A stretch of DNA of 64,000 bases from Sporolactobacillus vineae DSM 21990 = SL153 (GTDB taxonomy: Bacteria; Bacillota; Bacilli; Bacillales; Sporolactobacillaceae), in the NCBI RefSeq assembly GCF_000377985.1, contig NZ_KB899043.1, positions 335,645 through 399,644 on the forward strand, read 5' to 3'. Under the pieces are notes generated by a model. The model was not told the origin of the DNA. It saw only the letters and a list, made by a program, of their open reading frames with translations, and searched no databases. Below are positions 37,157-44,853 of the stretch, piece after piece. Positions within the stretch are counted from its first letter, which is position 1. Each line of letters starts with the position of its first letter. Both the position numbers and the translations under genes were made by a program.

Positions 37157-38029
37157 TTGGACGAGCTGAAAGCAGGGAACGTGGCCACATTGCATTTCTC
37201 CCACAAAGCACCGTTCGGCTATTTTCTAACCGACGGCAAGCAGGAAATCCTGCTCCATGAAAATGACATCACCGGTCCGGTCGATGAAAATGCGGATCTG
37301 ACCGTCTTTCTCTATCAGGACCATGAAGGCCGGCTGGCGGCAACAATGCACCTCCCGAAGATTCAGATGGGCCGCTACGACTGGGCGACCGTTGCTTCGA
37401 TGCATAAAAAATACGGGGTCTTCGTCGATATCGGGATTAACAAAGACATTCTCCTGTCGAAGGACGACCTGCCTGATGAATGGCCCGACTGGCCTGCGGC
37501 AGGCGACAAAGTATACTGCAGCCTGAAACGGGACAAGAAAGACCGGCTGTTCCTCCGGCTTGCTGATGAATCGATCATGAAAGTGATCTCGCTCCCGGCC
37601 CCTTCAGATTCTCTGAACAAAGAGTTTGACGCAACAGTCTACAGAAAAATGCTGGACGGTGTTCATGTAATCACCAGTGAGGGCTATCTCGGTTTTATTC
37701 ATTACCGGGAAACCACCGGCAGACTCCGGCTCGGGGAACGCGTTCATACACGCGTAATCGAAGTGAAAGACTCCGGAAGTCTCAACCTGTCGATGCGCCC
37801 GCGGAGCTACGAACAGATCAGTCCGCATGCCGAAGCGATTCTTAACTATATGAACGGACGCGGCGGTGCCATGCCTTTTACAGACAAAAGCCTGCCTGAA
37901 GATATCCGGAAACAGTTCGGGATCAGTAAGGGTGATTTCAAAAAGGCACTGGGAAAATTAATGAAGGAAAAGAAACTTGTTCAGGAGAAGGGCTGGAGTT
38001 ATCTCGTTGCGGGGAAAAGCAAAAAGTGA
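37157..38029 (+). CDS. cvfB: S1 RNA-binding protein of the CvfB/YitL family
   Basis: A 290-aa protein with tandem S1-like OB folds and a C-terminal winged-helix domain (PEDIRKQFGISKGDFKKALGKLMKE). The segments KYGVFVDIGINKDILLSKDDLP and GYLGFIHYRET are typical of the S1 repeats. Family members affect RNA stability and, in staphylococci, virulence gene expression. A TTG start at 37157 with GAAGGGGA upstream is used. The length is usual for the family. Confidence 0.92.
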   Translation: MDELKAGNVATLHFSHKAPFGYFLTDGKQEILLHENDITGPVDENADLTVFLYQDHEGRLAATMHLPKIQMGRYDWATVASMHKKYGVFVDIGINKDILLSKDDLPDEWPDWPAAGDKVYCSLKRDKKDRLFLRLADESIMKVISLPAPSDSLNKEFDATVYRKMLDGVHVITSEGYLGFIHYRETTGRLRLGERVHTRVIEVKDSGSLNLSMRPRSYEQISPHAEAILNYMNGRGGAMPFTDKSLPEDIRKQFGISKGDFKKALGKLMKEKKLVQEKGWSYLVAGKSKK

Positions 38030-38065
38030 TTTTCGCCATGGAGCGTCAGTGGTCAGGCGACCCAT

Positions 38066-38887
38066 TCACCGGGATTGATCTGCGGCAGAGCGGCGTCGCT
38101 CCAGCAGCATCTGAAAAGCCATCCCGGAAAAATAGGCCGCAGCGTTGAACAGCACGATAAAAAAACTGACCGGTGCGTTGGTCGCATATCCGGCAGTCAG
38201 GCCGAACCAGACACTCAGTACAGCAATCAGTGCCGAAAACAGAATCATGCCGGAAATCGAATGGGTGTAAAAACGTGCCGCAGCTGCCGGCACCGTCATT
38301 AATGCAAAGACAAGAAGCGCACCGACGATCTGTACCGTCACGCTGACCGCGACGGCAAGAAGAAGTAGAAAAGCCACAGAGATCAGACCGATCGGCAGAC
38401 CGGCTGCCTGCGCACCGGTCTGATCAAAGGAATCAAACTTCAGCCAGCGATACCCGGCGGCAAGGACAAACAGTACAAAAGAAGATATTGCAACAATCAG
38501 CCAGATGTCCTGGAGACTGATCCCGACAACGCTTCCGAACAGGAGTGTACTCGAATAGTTACCCTGAACGTTCCCAAGCGAAAGGAAAAGGATCCCAAGG
38601 CCGAGTGCCACACTTAGGACCACACTGATCGAAGCGTCACGGCGGAACATCCGGACACCGAGCCGGCCGATTCCGGCAGCACCGGTCAATGTGAACAGGA
38701 GCAGGCCGGCCAGCGGATCAATCCCGGCGAATGCCGCGAACGCCGCTCCGGCAAAACCGATATGCGACAGCGTATGCGCGACAAATGAAAGATTTCTGGC
38801 AATGACAAATACGCCGGTGATGCCGCACATCAGGCCGATGAGCGTTCCTGCAATAAATGCATGCTGCATAAAATCATACTGAAACAT
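38066..38887 (-). CDS. znuB: Zinc ABC transporter permease, ZnuB/AdcB type
   Basis: A 273-aa ABC-3 permease with about eight membrane helices. It has the family motifs GVFVIARNLSFVAHTLSHIGFAGAA and SFDQTGAQAAGLP. The start at 38887 has GGAGGG 7 nt upstream. It lies 47 nt after the ATPase gene and is expected to move zinc (possibly manganese) inward. Confidence 0.9.
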   Translation of the reverse strand: MFQYDFMQHAFIAGTLIGLMCGITGVFVIARNLSFVAHTLSHIGFAGAAFAAFAGIDPLAGLLLFTLTGAAGIGRLGVRMFRRDASISVVLSVALGLGILFLSLGNVQGNYSSTLLFGSVVGISLQDIWLIVAISSFVLFVLAAGYRWLKFDSFDQTGAQAAGLPIGLISVAFLLLLAVAVSVTVQIVGALLVFALMTVPAAAARFYTHSISGMILFSALIAVLSVWFGLTAGYATNAPVSFFIVLFNAAAYFSGMAFQMLLERRRSAADQSR

Positions 38888-38934
38888 CAAAAACCCTCCA
38901 TGTGATTCATCTATTGATGCCATTGATCCGGGGC

Positions 38935-39699
38935 TTAAGAGGAGAAAGACACATCGCCCATCCGGGAACCATCTCCGGATTCGGGATAGATCCTGGTTTC
39001 CGCCGAATGATAAGCCTTTTTCAGCAATGCCGGATCGTTCAGGATGGTCTCCTGGTCTCCCGTCAGAGAAAAGTCCCTGGCCATGAGCAGAACGCGATCG
39101 GCATACATCTCCACCTGATGAAGATCATGACTGATAAAAATAACGGCGACACCCCAGTCACGGGCGGCACGGCGGACAAGATCCATCACCCGGATCTGTG
39201 CTTCCGGGTCGAGACTCGCCGTCGATTCATCCAGAAGCAGCAGATCAGGACGGCGAACAAGCGCCTGAGCCAGAAAAGCGCGCTGTCGTTCACCCCCGGA
39301 CAATCTGCCGACCGGTTTGGATGCAAAACACAGTGTGTCGGTAAACGCCATGATGTCTTTCAAGGTCTGTCTCTCTGAAGCAGAATGCCACGGCAGGAAG
39401 CCGGACACCTGGCCAAGTGATACAAAGTCCCGCGCACTGACCGGTGTTTCTTCATCAATGGCCCGCGACTGCGGCACATAGCCGATCACCGTCCGTTTCT
39501 TGCCGGAATCCAGCAACACCGTACCGTGCTGCGGCCGGAGCACACCAAGAATTGCCTTCAGCAAAGTCGACTTTCCCGCACCATTCGGGCCGATCACCGC
39601 CAGCATCTCGCCTGCTGACATCTGAAAAGAAAGATCGTTCAGGACACGTTCTCCGTTGAAACTGACTTCCAGATGACTGACTTTCATCTTTTTAAGCAT
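38935..39699 (-). CDS. znuC: Zinc ABC transporter ATP-binding protein, ZnuC/AdcC type
   Basis: A 254-aa ABC ATPase. Walker A is GPNGAGKSTLL, the signature is LSGGERQRAFLAQAL, Walker B is LLLLDESTASLD, and the H-loop lies in VIFISHDLHQV. The start at 39699 has AAGGAG upstream. A Zur-type operator lies about 80 bp upstream, which supports a zinc role. No periplasmic-type binding protein gene (znuA) accompanies the pair. Confidence 0.9.
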   Translation of the reverse strand: MLKKMKVSHLEVSFNGERVLNDLSFQMSAGEMLAVIGPNGAGKSTLLKAILGVLRPQHGTVLLDSGKKRTVIGYVPQSRAIDEETPVSARDFVSLGQVSGFLPWHSASERQTLKDIMAFTDTLCFASKPVGRLSGGERQRAFLAQALVRRPDLLLLDESTASLDPEAQIRVMDLVRRAARDWGVAVIFISHDLHQVEMYADRVLLMARDFSLTGDQETILNDPALLKKAYHSAETRIYPESGDGSRMGDVSFSS

Positions 39700-39773
39700 C
39701 GAACCGGACTCCTTACATGAGCTTCTCCTCATATCAGAAACGCACTTCATCTTTTTGTCTGGCTTTGTTGATC

Positions 39774-39808
39774 GGTCTATAAATCGTAATTATTACGATT
39801 TATAGACC
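39774..39808. promoter_or_regulatory. Zur operator within a perfect 35-bp palindrome
   Basis: The core AAATCGTAATTATTACGATTT (39781-39801 overall; core TCGTAATNATTACGA) fully matches the Bacillus Zur-box consensus. It is extended on each side by GGTCTAT/ATAGACC, giving a perfect 35-bp palindrome centred on 39791. It lies upstream of znuCB and divergent from the isomerase gene, so zinc-loaded Zur should repress zinc uptake. Confidence 0.85.
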
Positions 39809-39979
39809 AAAGACCAACTTCCTTTCTACGAATATTACATTTCTAAATAGTAATCGTTCCGTATTAACCTGTCAAGTGGTTTCCTTCTCAAATGAAACAG
39901 ATTGAACATAGAAAAACAGGATCCGGGCGATTCGGTATATTATAATAGATAGGAATGTTAATCAATGGGGGTATGTTTC

Positions 39980-40450
39980 TTGAAAATCGCAATGGCAAGT
40001 GACCATGCCGGATATGAATTAAAAGGTGAAATAAAGAAATGGCTCGAAGCGCAGGGCCATGAGGTACTCGATTTTGGAACAGACAGCACCGAATCCTGTG
40101 ATCTGTCCGATTATGTCTACCCTGCATCCCTGGCTGTTGCCAGGGGTGAAGCCGACCGCGGTATTTTCGTCGACGGTGTCGGCTACGGCAGTGCGCTGAT
40201 CGCGAACCGGATCTACGGACTGACTGCTGCTGTCTGTCAGGATCCTTTCTGTGCCAAGCTCGCCCGTCAGCATACGGACAGCAATGTTCTTTGCATCGGC
40301 GGAAAGATCATCGGCCCCGGGATTGCTCTGGAAATTGTCAACGTCTGGATGCATACCGACCCGATCACAGATGTGCCGAAATACACCCGCCGCAATGAGA
40401 AGGTCAAAGCAATCACCGAGAAGCATCTGAAAAAACTTTCGGAAATCTGA
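39980..40450 (+). CDS. RpiB/LacAB family sugar-phosphate isomerase, variant active site
   Basis: A 156-aa protein with the RpiB fold: SDHAGYELK at the N-terminus, DYVYPA, and the conserved RQHTDSNVL segment. The catalytic Cys of canonical RpiB (Cys66 in E. coli, in CGTG) is replaced by Asp65 in FVDGVGYG. It may act on ribose-5-phosphate or another sugar phosphate by another acid-base residue. The TTG start at 39980 has GGGGG 8 nt upstream. Confidence 0.85.
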   Translation: MKIAMASDHAGYELKGEIKKWLEAQGHEVLDFGTDSTESCDLSDYVYPASLAVARGEADRGIFVDGVGYGSALIANRIYGLTAAVCQDPFCAKLARQHTDSNVLCIGGKIIGPGIALEIVNVWMHTDPITDVPKYTRRNEKVKAITEKHLKKLSEI

Positions 40451-40477
40451 TTTTCCGGGAGAAACATCAAAGAAAAG

Positions 40478-40509
40478 CACCGGCAGTGATGATTTCTGTC
40501 GGTGTTTTT
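40478..40509 (+). terminator. Terminator of the isomerase gene
   Basis: CACCGGCAG pairs with CTGTCGGTG around a 9-nt loop and is followed by TTTTT. Confidence 0.8.
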
Positions 40510-40872
40510 GTACCCAAAAAGGAGATTGGAGTGAGCCATGTGAAAAAATTGATTCACATTAATTGCTCACTTTTTTCGGCGAAGATACTGGCCTCACCTT
40601 CCATTCACCGCTCCGGCCAATCCCGGCATAAATTCACACATCAATTTGACATTTTCATGCGGGTTATACATTTTTAAAAATATGTGCTAAAACATAGTCG
40701 TAAACGCAAAGAGTGCCGGATCAGAGCCATCTAGTCATTCTCTCTTGCTCGGAACTCTCTTTAAAAAGGTATCCATACTTACTCAAAGGACGCGGCTGCA
40801 GCTGTGATTGAATCGTTTTCTTTGAAAAGGCATGGATTCCGAAGAAATATAAATCCACAGGAGGTTTTTAAT
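40510..40872. other. Intergenic region upstream of the peroxiredoxin gene
   Basis: No credible gene; the 63-aa frame here has no family features. It contains a TTGACA (40646-40651), but no -10 at proper spacing. The promoter for the peroxiredoxin gene must be in this stretch. Confidence 0.35.
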
Positions 40873-41421
40873 TTGGTGGAAAGACTGGTAGATACTCAAG
40901 CACCACAGTTTCGTCTAGATTGTGTCAATCCCGACGGAACATTCGGTAAGGCAGATCTGGGTGAAAATATAAAAGCAGGAAAGTGGACGGTATTTTTCTT
41001 TTATCCGATGGATTTTACATTTGTCTGTCCGACAGAGATTACCGCATTTAGCGATCGGTACAATGAATTCAAAGATTTAAATGCCGACATTATTGGCTGT
41101 TCGTGCGATACGATATACACACATCAGGCATGGATGAAAACTTCGCGTAAAGAAGGCGGCATCGGGAAGATCAATTTCCGCCTGGCTGCCGACCATACGC
41201 ACGAAACAGCCGAAAAGTACGGTGTCCTTCTTCCAGATGAAGGGGTTGCCTTACGGGGTCTCTTTATCGTTAATCCTAAAGGTGATCTTCGCTACTCTGT
41301 CATCAATGATAACAATATCGGCCGCGACGTAGACGAAACATTGCGTGTGCTTCAGGCTCTCCAAACGGGTGGCATGTGCCCGGCAAACTGGCAGCCCGGC
41401 GATGATACACTACACGTCTAA
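40873..41421 (+). CDS. 2-Cys peroxiredoxin, YkuU-like
   Basis: A 182-aa thiol peroxidase reducing hydrogen and organic peroxides. The peroxidatic Cys is in DFTFVCPTE and the resolving Cys in TGGMCPANW near the C-terminus, the typical 2-Cys arrangement. The sequence is closest to B. subtilis YkuU. Extra cysteines are present (DIIGCSCDTIY and RLDCVNPDG), which is unusual. The TTG start at 40873 has AGGAGG upstream. The cupin gene follows by about 80 nt. Confidence 0.92.
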   Translation: MVERLVDTQAPQFRLDCVNPDGTFGKADLGENIKAGKWTVFFFYPMDFTFVCPTEITAFSDRYNEFKDLNADIIGCSCDTIYTHQAWMKTSRKEGGIGKINFRLAADHTHETAEKYGVLLPDEGVALRGLFIVNPKGDLRYSVINDNNIGRDVDETLRVLQALQTGGMCPANWQPGDDTLHV

Positions 41422-41502
41422 GATACTTCCTGTCCCTCGATACATTGAAGAAAAATTAAAGCTGGGATGCATCCCAGTAAAAATGGAAAGCAGGTTTTAT
41501 CA

Positions 41503-41961
41503 TTGACAGAGAATGTTACAGAAAAAATCGAACTCAAAGATTACGGCAGTGATCCGTTCGCGGTTCATCTTGCTGACGCGGCAAAACAGAATACCCGTTA
41601 TCGGACAACCCTGTGGACCGGCGATCATTTTCAGGTAACACTGATGTCCATACCTGCCGGTGGTGGTGATATTGGTATGGAAATTCACCATGGTAATGAT
41701 CAGTTCCTGTATTTGGTTGATGGAAAAGGCAAGGTAGAGATGGGGAAGGATAAAAACAAGATCACGGTTTCCCGTGAGGTTACTGGCGGAGATGCTGTCA
41801 TCGTTCCTGATGAAACCTGGCACAACGTGACGAATATTGGTGACAAACCAATGAAAGTTTATTCCATCTATTCACCTGTTAAGCATGCCAAAAATACGGA
41901 TGAAGAGACAAAAGCAGATGCCATCAAACAAGAGGGACCGCTCGAGGGAACAAATGAGTAA
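41503..41961 (+). CDS. Cupin domain protein
   Basis: A 152-aa protein with one cupin fold. The first motif is MEIHHGNDQFLYLVDGKGKVEMG (metal-ligand His and Glu-like positions) and the second is DAVIVPDETWHNVTNIG. Function is unknown; many small cupins bind metals. TTG at 41503 has AGCAGG 8 nt upstream, and a further in-frame ATG at 41467 is possible. It is likely co-transcribed with the peroxiredoxin. Confidence 0.85.
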   Translation: MTENVTEKIELKDYGSDPFAVHLADAAKQNTRYRTTLWTGDHFQVTLMSIPAGGGDIGMEIHHGNDQFLYLVDGKGKVEMGKDKNKITVSREVTGGDAVIVPDETWHNVTNIGDKPMKVYSIYSPVKHAKNTDEETKADAIKQEGPLEGTNE

Positions 41962-41993
41962 TGCCCTGATGCTTATGCATTTGCTTAAAGCCT

Positions 41994-42028
41994 GAAATGG
42001 CCGGAACACATCATGCTCCGGCCATTTC
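41994..42028 (+). terminator. Terminator after the cupin gene
   Basis: A 12-bp perfect stem, GAAATGGCCGGA with TCCGGCCATTTC, with an 11-nt loop. There is no clear T run, so it may terminate only partly. Confidence 0.6.
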
Positions 42029-42100
42029 GCTGTCTTATGATCCATTCAGCGAACAGATGCCTGGATGACTACTTACATCAAAGAGATTAGAGGTACCTAT

Positions 42101-43513
42101 ATGAAAGAAGCAGCAAAACATGGAGGAATAATTGATCACCGTTTTCTTTTTATCTTGATTCTTCTCGCCGGAACATTCACCATGTCCCTCAGTCAATCCT
42201 CACTGTCGACAGCCTATCCTGCACTGATGGCACACTTCGGTGTCAATGCGTCCACGATCCAGTGGCTGACGACAGGATTCATGCTGGTTATGTGCATTCT
42301 GATGCCGGTCAGTCCCTGGCTGCTGAACAATATACACTTTAAAATTCTTTTCCTAAGTGTTCTCGCGCTTTTCGCCGTCGGGACCATAGTGATCATTCTT
42401 GCCCCGAATTTTCCGGTCATGATGGTCGGCAGAGTTCTGGAAGCCGCTGCAGTCGGCATTCTTTTTCCGTCATTTCAAGCCGTGCTGATGATCATTTCAG
42501 AAAAAGATCTGCGCAGCACGATCATGGGTGTTGCCGGACTTGTCATGGGATCGGCGCTTGCCTGTGGGCCGATTATTTCCGGCATCATTTTGCAAACAAT
42601 TAATTGGCGGGGGCTGTTCCTGTTTTTCCTGATCGTCATCGCTTGCGTCTTTCTTCTTGCCCTTGTCTTTATCAAGAATGTCGTGCCGCTCCACCGTTCA
42701 CAGCTTGATTTTCTGTCGGTCATTTACTCTTTGGGTCTTATCGGGATCCTTTATGTCATCAACGAAATCGGCAAATCCGGTACGAATGCAGGCACAGATC
42801 CTGCCATCCTGGCAGTCAGCCTGATTGCCCTGATTCTTTTCACACTCAGGCAGCTGAAGCTGAAGACACCGCTGCTGCAACTGCGCGTTTTCAGTGTGCT
42901 CCGATTTGATTGTGCGATCTTTCTGACAGCCATGTCTTATGTTGCACTGATCGTCACAACTATCATTTTCCCGCTGTATTTCCAGGGCATGATCGGCCTT
43001 CCGCCACTCGCCTCAGGTCTGTCTCTGGTTCCTGCTGCCGCACTGTTAAGCATTCTAAACCCGGTCACAGGAAAACTGGCAGATAAGTTTGGTTTCAAAA
43101 CAACCATGCTCATCGGTATGATCAGTATTGTTGCCGGCTGGTTCGCACTTGCTGTGATCCCCGGCAAGATGAATCTTGCCGTGATGATCCTCATTTCAAT
43201 GATCATTGAAGGAGGCAATGCTTTTGTGATGATGCCGGCCGTGACTATGGGCGCAAATGCTTTACCCTCTCAGTTGATTGCGGACAGTACTGCAGTGATC
43301 ACCACAATGCGCCAGATTTTCGGATCCACCGGCGTCGCTGTTGCAATGCTGATTCTAGTTAATGTCAGTGCAGAACAGTTCAAACAGGGGCAAACCATTG
43401 TAACTGCCTCACTCACCGGTTATCATGCAGTTTTCATAACCTTCCTGATCATTGAAGTGATTGGACTCATTCTGTCCCTGTTCTTAAAAAATCCTTCAAA
43501 GGAGGGACACTAA
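42101..43513 (+). CDS. MFS transporter, DHA2 drug:H+ antiporter family
   Basis: A 470-aa protein with about 14 predicted membrane segments, typical of the EmrB/QacA family. The helix-1 motif is SLSTAYPALMAHFG, with TIQWLTTGFML, and the motif-A-like loop is VGRVLEAAAVGILFPSFQAV. It probably exports toxic compounds; the substrate is unknown. ATG 42101 follows AGAGGT. It is downstream of the peroxiredoxin-cupin pair, separated by a hairpin. Confidence 0.9.
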   Translation: MKEAAKHGGIIDHRFLFILILLAGTFTMSLSQSSLSTAYPALMAHFGVNASTIQWLTTGFMLVMCILMPVSPWLLNNIHFKILFLSVLALFAVGTIVIILAPNFPVMMVGRVLEAAAVGILFPSFQAVLMIISEKDLRSTIMGVAGLVMGSALACGPIISGIILQTINWRGLFLFFLIVIACVFLLALVFIKNVVPLHRSQLDFLSVIYSLGLIGILYVINEIGKSGTNAGTDPAILAVSLIALILFTLRQLKLKTPLLQLRVFSVLRFDCAIFLTAMSYVALIVTTIIFPLYFQGMIGLPPLASGLSLVPAAALLSILNPVTGKLADKFGFKTTMLIGMISIVAGWFALAVIPGKMNLAVMILISMIIEGGNAFVMMPAVTMGANALPSQLIADSTAVITTMRQIFGSTGVAVAMLILVNVSAEQFKQGQTIVTASLTGYHAVFITFLIIEVIGLILSLFLKNPSKEGH

Positions 43514-43521
43514 ATTTTTAA

Positions 43522-43773
43522 TCACGATTGATGCCGATCTATATACTTTTTTCCTTTGATTAAAATTTTGGCCAGGAAAGTTTTGCGCTTCCACGGATTG
43601 TAGGAGATAAAATCTTCTTCACTCAATTCTTTATAATCACTGTGCTTTAAACGATCCTGACGGTTGAATATGGGCCAGCTCGGATAATAGATCCGTTTCT
43701 CATGGTATGGATGGCGTTCATGTTGGAGATACAAATCCCTTAATTTTTCCCTTTCCGATTGAGACAGGGTCAT
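43522..43773 (-). CDS. Hypothetical small basic protein (83 aa)
   Basis: Not recognised. It is rich in Arg, Lys, Tyr and Trp (HERHPYHEKRIYYPSWPIFN, SYNPWKRKTFLAKILIKG). AGAAGGGAG lies about 10 nt before the ATG at 43773. It has no membrane segment. Convergent with the MFS gene, 8 nt apart. The frame is supported only by its ribosome site and the absence of a competing gene. Confidence 0.55.
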   Translation of the reverse strand: MTLSQSEREKLRDLYLQHERHPYHEKRIYYPSWPIFNRQDRLKHSDYKELSEEDFISYNPWKRKTFLAKILIKGKKYIDRHQS

Positions 43774-43842
43774 CAGAAGCATCTCCCTTCTGATTCTCAA
43801 TTATAGCACAATATTATCACATTATTGTCACAATTGATCAGT

Positions 43843-43886
43843 AAAAAAAGCAGTACGCGGTTCTGAACTCCGCGTACTGTTTTTTC
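43843..43886 (-). terminator. Terminator of dps
   Basis: CAGTACGCGG pairs with CCGCGTACTG around a 9-nt loop, with A/T runs on both sides. It lies 50 nt past the dps stop codon. Confidence 0.8.
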
Positions 43887-43935
43887 TATTATCTATTTAA
43901 TTCAAAAAAGCTAATTGCGAGGCACAATCAGTGGC

Positions 43936-44451
43936 TTACTTATATTGCAGTTCCGACACTTTAACCGTTGAATCATCCAGCGGTGCCTTATTCAGGAAAG
44001 CCTGCATCATCCAGATATCTTTATCAAGAGCCGTCTTCATACCGATAATCATATCCTGGGAACTCAGATCATTCTCTTCACCGCTGATATCGATTGTTTC
44101 CTGATACTGATCCCTCAACGTCTTGAAATCCGCGACAAGATCACTGATCCGTTCAGGCAAATTCTTCGCATCAAAAGTCGTTTTGACATCTTTCAATACC
44201 GTATGGTCAAGAAATTCAGTAAGAGAAGCATAGGGTGCACCGCCAATGGCAATCAGGCGTTCAGCCACATCATCGAGCTGACCGTTCAGCATATCGAGAA
44301 ATTCGTCCATTTTTGGATGCATCGTGTAAAAGTTAAGGCCGCGCATATACCAATGTGCCTGATGCACTTTTGCGCTCAATTCACTAATGTCGGCAATCAG
44401 CTGATTCAGGGCTGCCTTAGTCTTCGGGAAATTATAATCGTACTTTTTCAC
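43936..44451 (-). CDS. dps: Dps family DNA-binding ferritin-like protein
   Basis: A 171-aa four-helix-bundle protein that stores iron and protects DNA from hydrogen peroxide. It has the Dps signature VHQAHWYMRGLNFYTMHPKMDEF (His and Asp of the inter-subunit ferroxidase site) and AERLIAIGGAP. GTG 44451 has GGAGAGA upstream. Two Fur/PerR-type operators lie just upstream. Confidence 0.93.
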   Translation of the reverse strand: MKKYDYNFPKTKAALNQLIADISELSAKVHQAHWYMRGLNFYTMHPKMDEFLDMLNGQLDDVAERLIAIGGAPYASLTEFLDHTVLKDVKTTFDAKNLPERISDLVADFKTLRDQYQETIDISGEENDLSSQDMIIGMKTALDKDIWMMQAFLNKAPLDDSTVKVSELQYK

Positions 44452-44470
44452 GGTTCTATCTCTCCATTAT

Positions 44471-44485
44471 TTATAATTATTATCT
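44471..44485. promoter_or_regulatory. PerR/Fur-type operator 1 upstream of dps
   Basis: TTATAATTATTATCT matches the PerR box TTATAATNATTATAA at 13 of 15 positions. It lies between the dps promoter and start codon. Confidence 0.45.
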
Positions 44486-44501
44486 ATTTATCACTTCTAT
44501 T

Positions 44502-44530
44502 ATATTATAATAATTATCATAAAAAGTCAA
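44502..44530 (-). promoter_or_regulatory. dps promoter overlapped by PerR/Fur-type operator 2
   Basis: -35 TTGACT (44525-44530), a 17-bp spacer and -10 TAATAT (44502-44507). The operator TTATAATAATTATCA at 44505-44519 differs from the PerR box at one position, and its reverse complement differs from the Fur box TGATAATNATTATCA at one position. The operator sits inside the promoter, as expected for a repressor. Confidence 0.6.
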
Positions 44531-44616
44531 ATTATGATCTGATTTTCAACTGTTGTTAATCATTTATTAATCTTCATGTCCTATCCTTATACCATCAAAG
44601 CAAAAGGCGGTGCACC

Positions 44617-44745
44617 ATGGATAAAAAAGATTTCAGACGACTCATCGACTATCTGCGCATCGAAATGGAAATGAACGGAACGGACACGAGCAAACTGAGC
44701 GACGGAGAAATTTTGATTATGCACCAGAAAAGGAAAAACAGATAA
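44617..44745 (+). CDS. Hypothetical 42-aa protein
   Basis: Not recognised. The sequence starts MDKKDFRRLIDYLRIEMEM and ends in a basic tail. GGCGGTG lies 4-5 nt upstream of the ATG, and a bidirectional terminator follows. It is small, charged and helical. Confidence 0.5.
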   Translation: MDKKDFRRLIDYLRIEMEMNGTDTSKLSDGEILIMHQKRKNR

Positions 44746-44780
44746 TCTTCGCAATTCCGGAAAAATAGAATACAGACACT

Positions 44781-44820
44781 GAAGGCAAGCCCCCTGCATG
44801 GAGGCTTGCCTTCAATTTTT
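44781..44820. terminator. Terminator between the 42-aa gene and the MHS transporter gene
   Basis: GAAGGCAAGCC pairs with GGCTTGCCTTC and is followed by AATTTTT on the plus strand. It is convergent between the small gene and the transporter gene. Confidence 0.7.
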
Positions 44821-44853
44821 AAACGCATTGCTATTTGCCCGAAAAGCAGCCGG

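Noticed and set aside
40486..40677. 63-codon plus-strand frame upstream of the peroxiredoxin gene
   Set aside because: No ribosome site of quality, no family features, overlaps the isomerase terminator.
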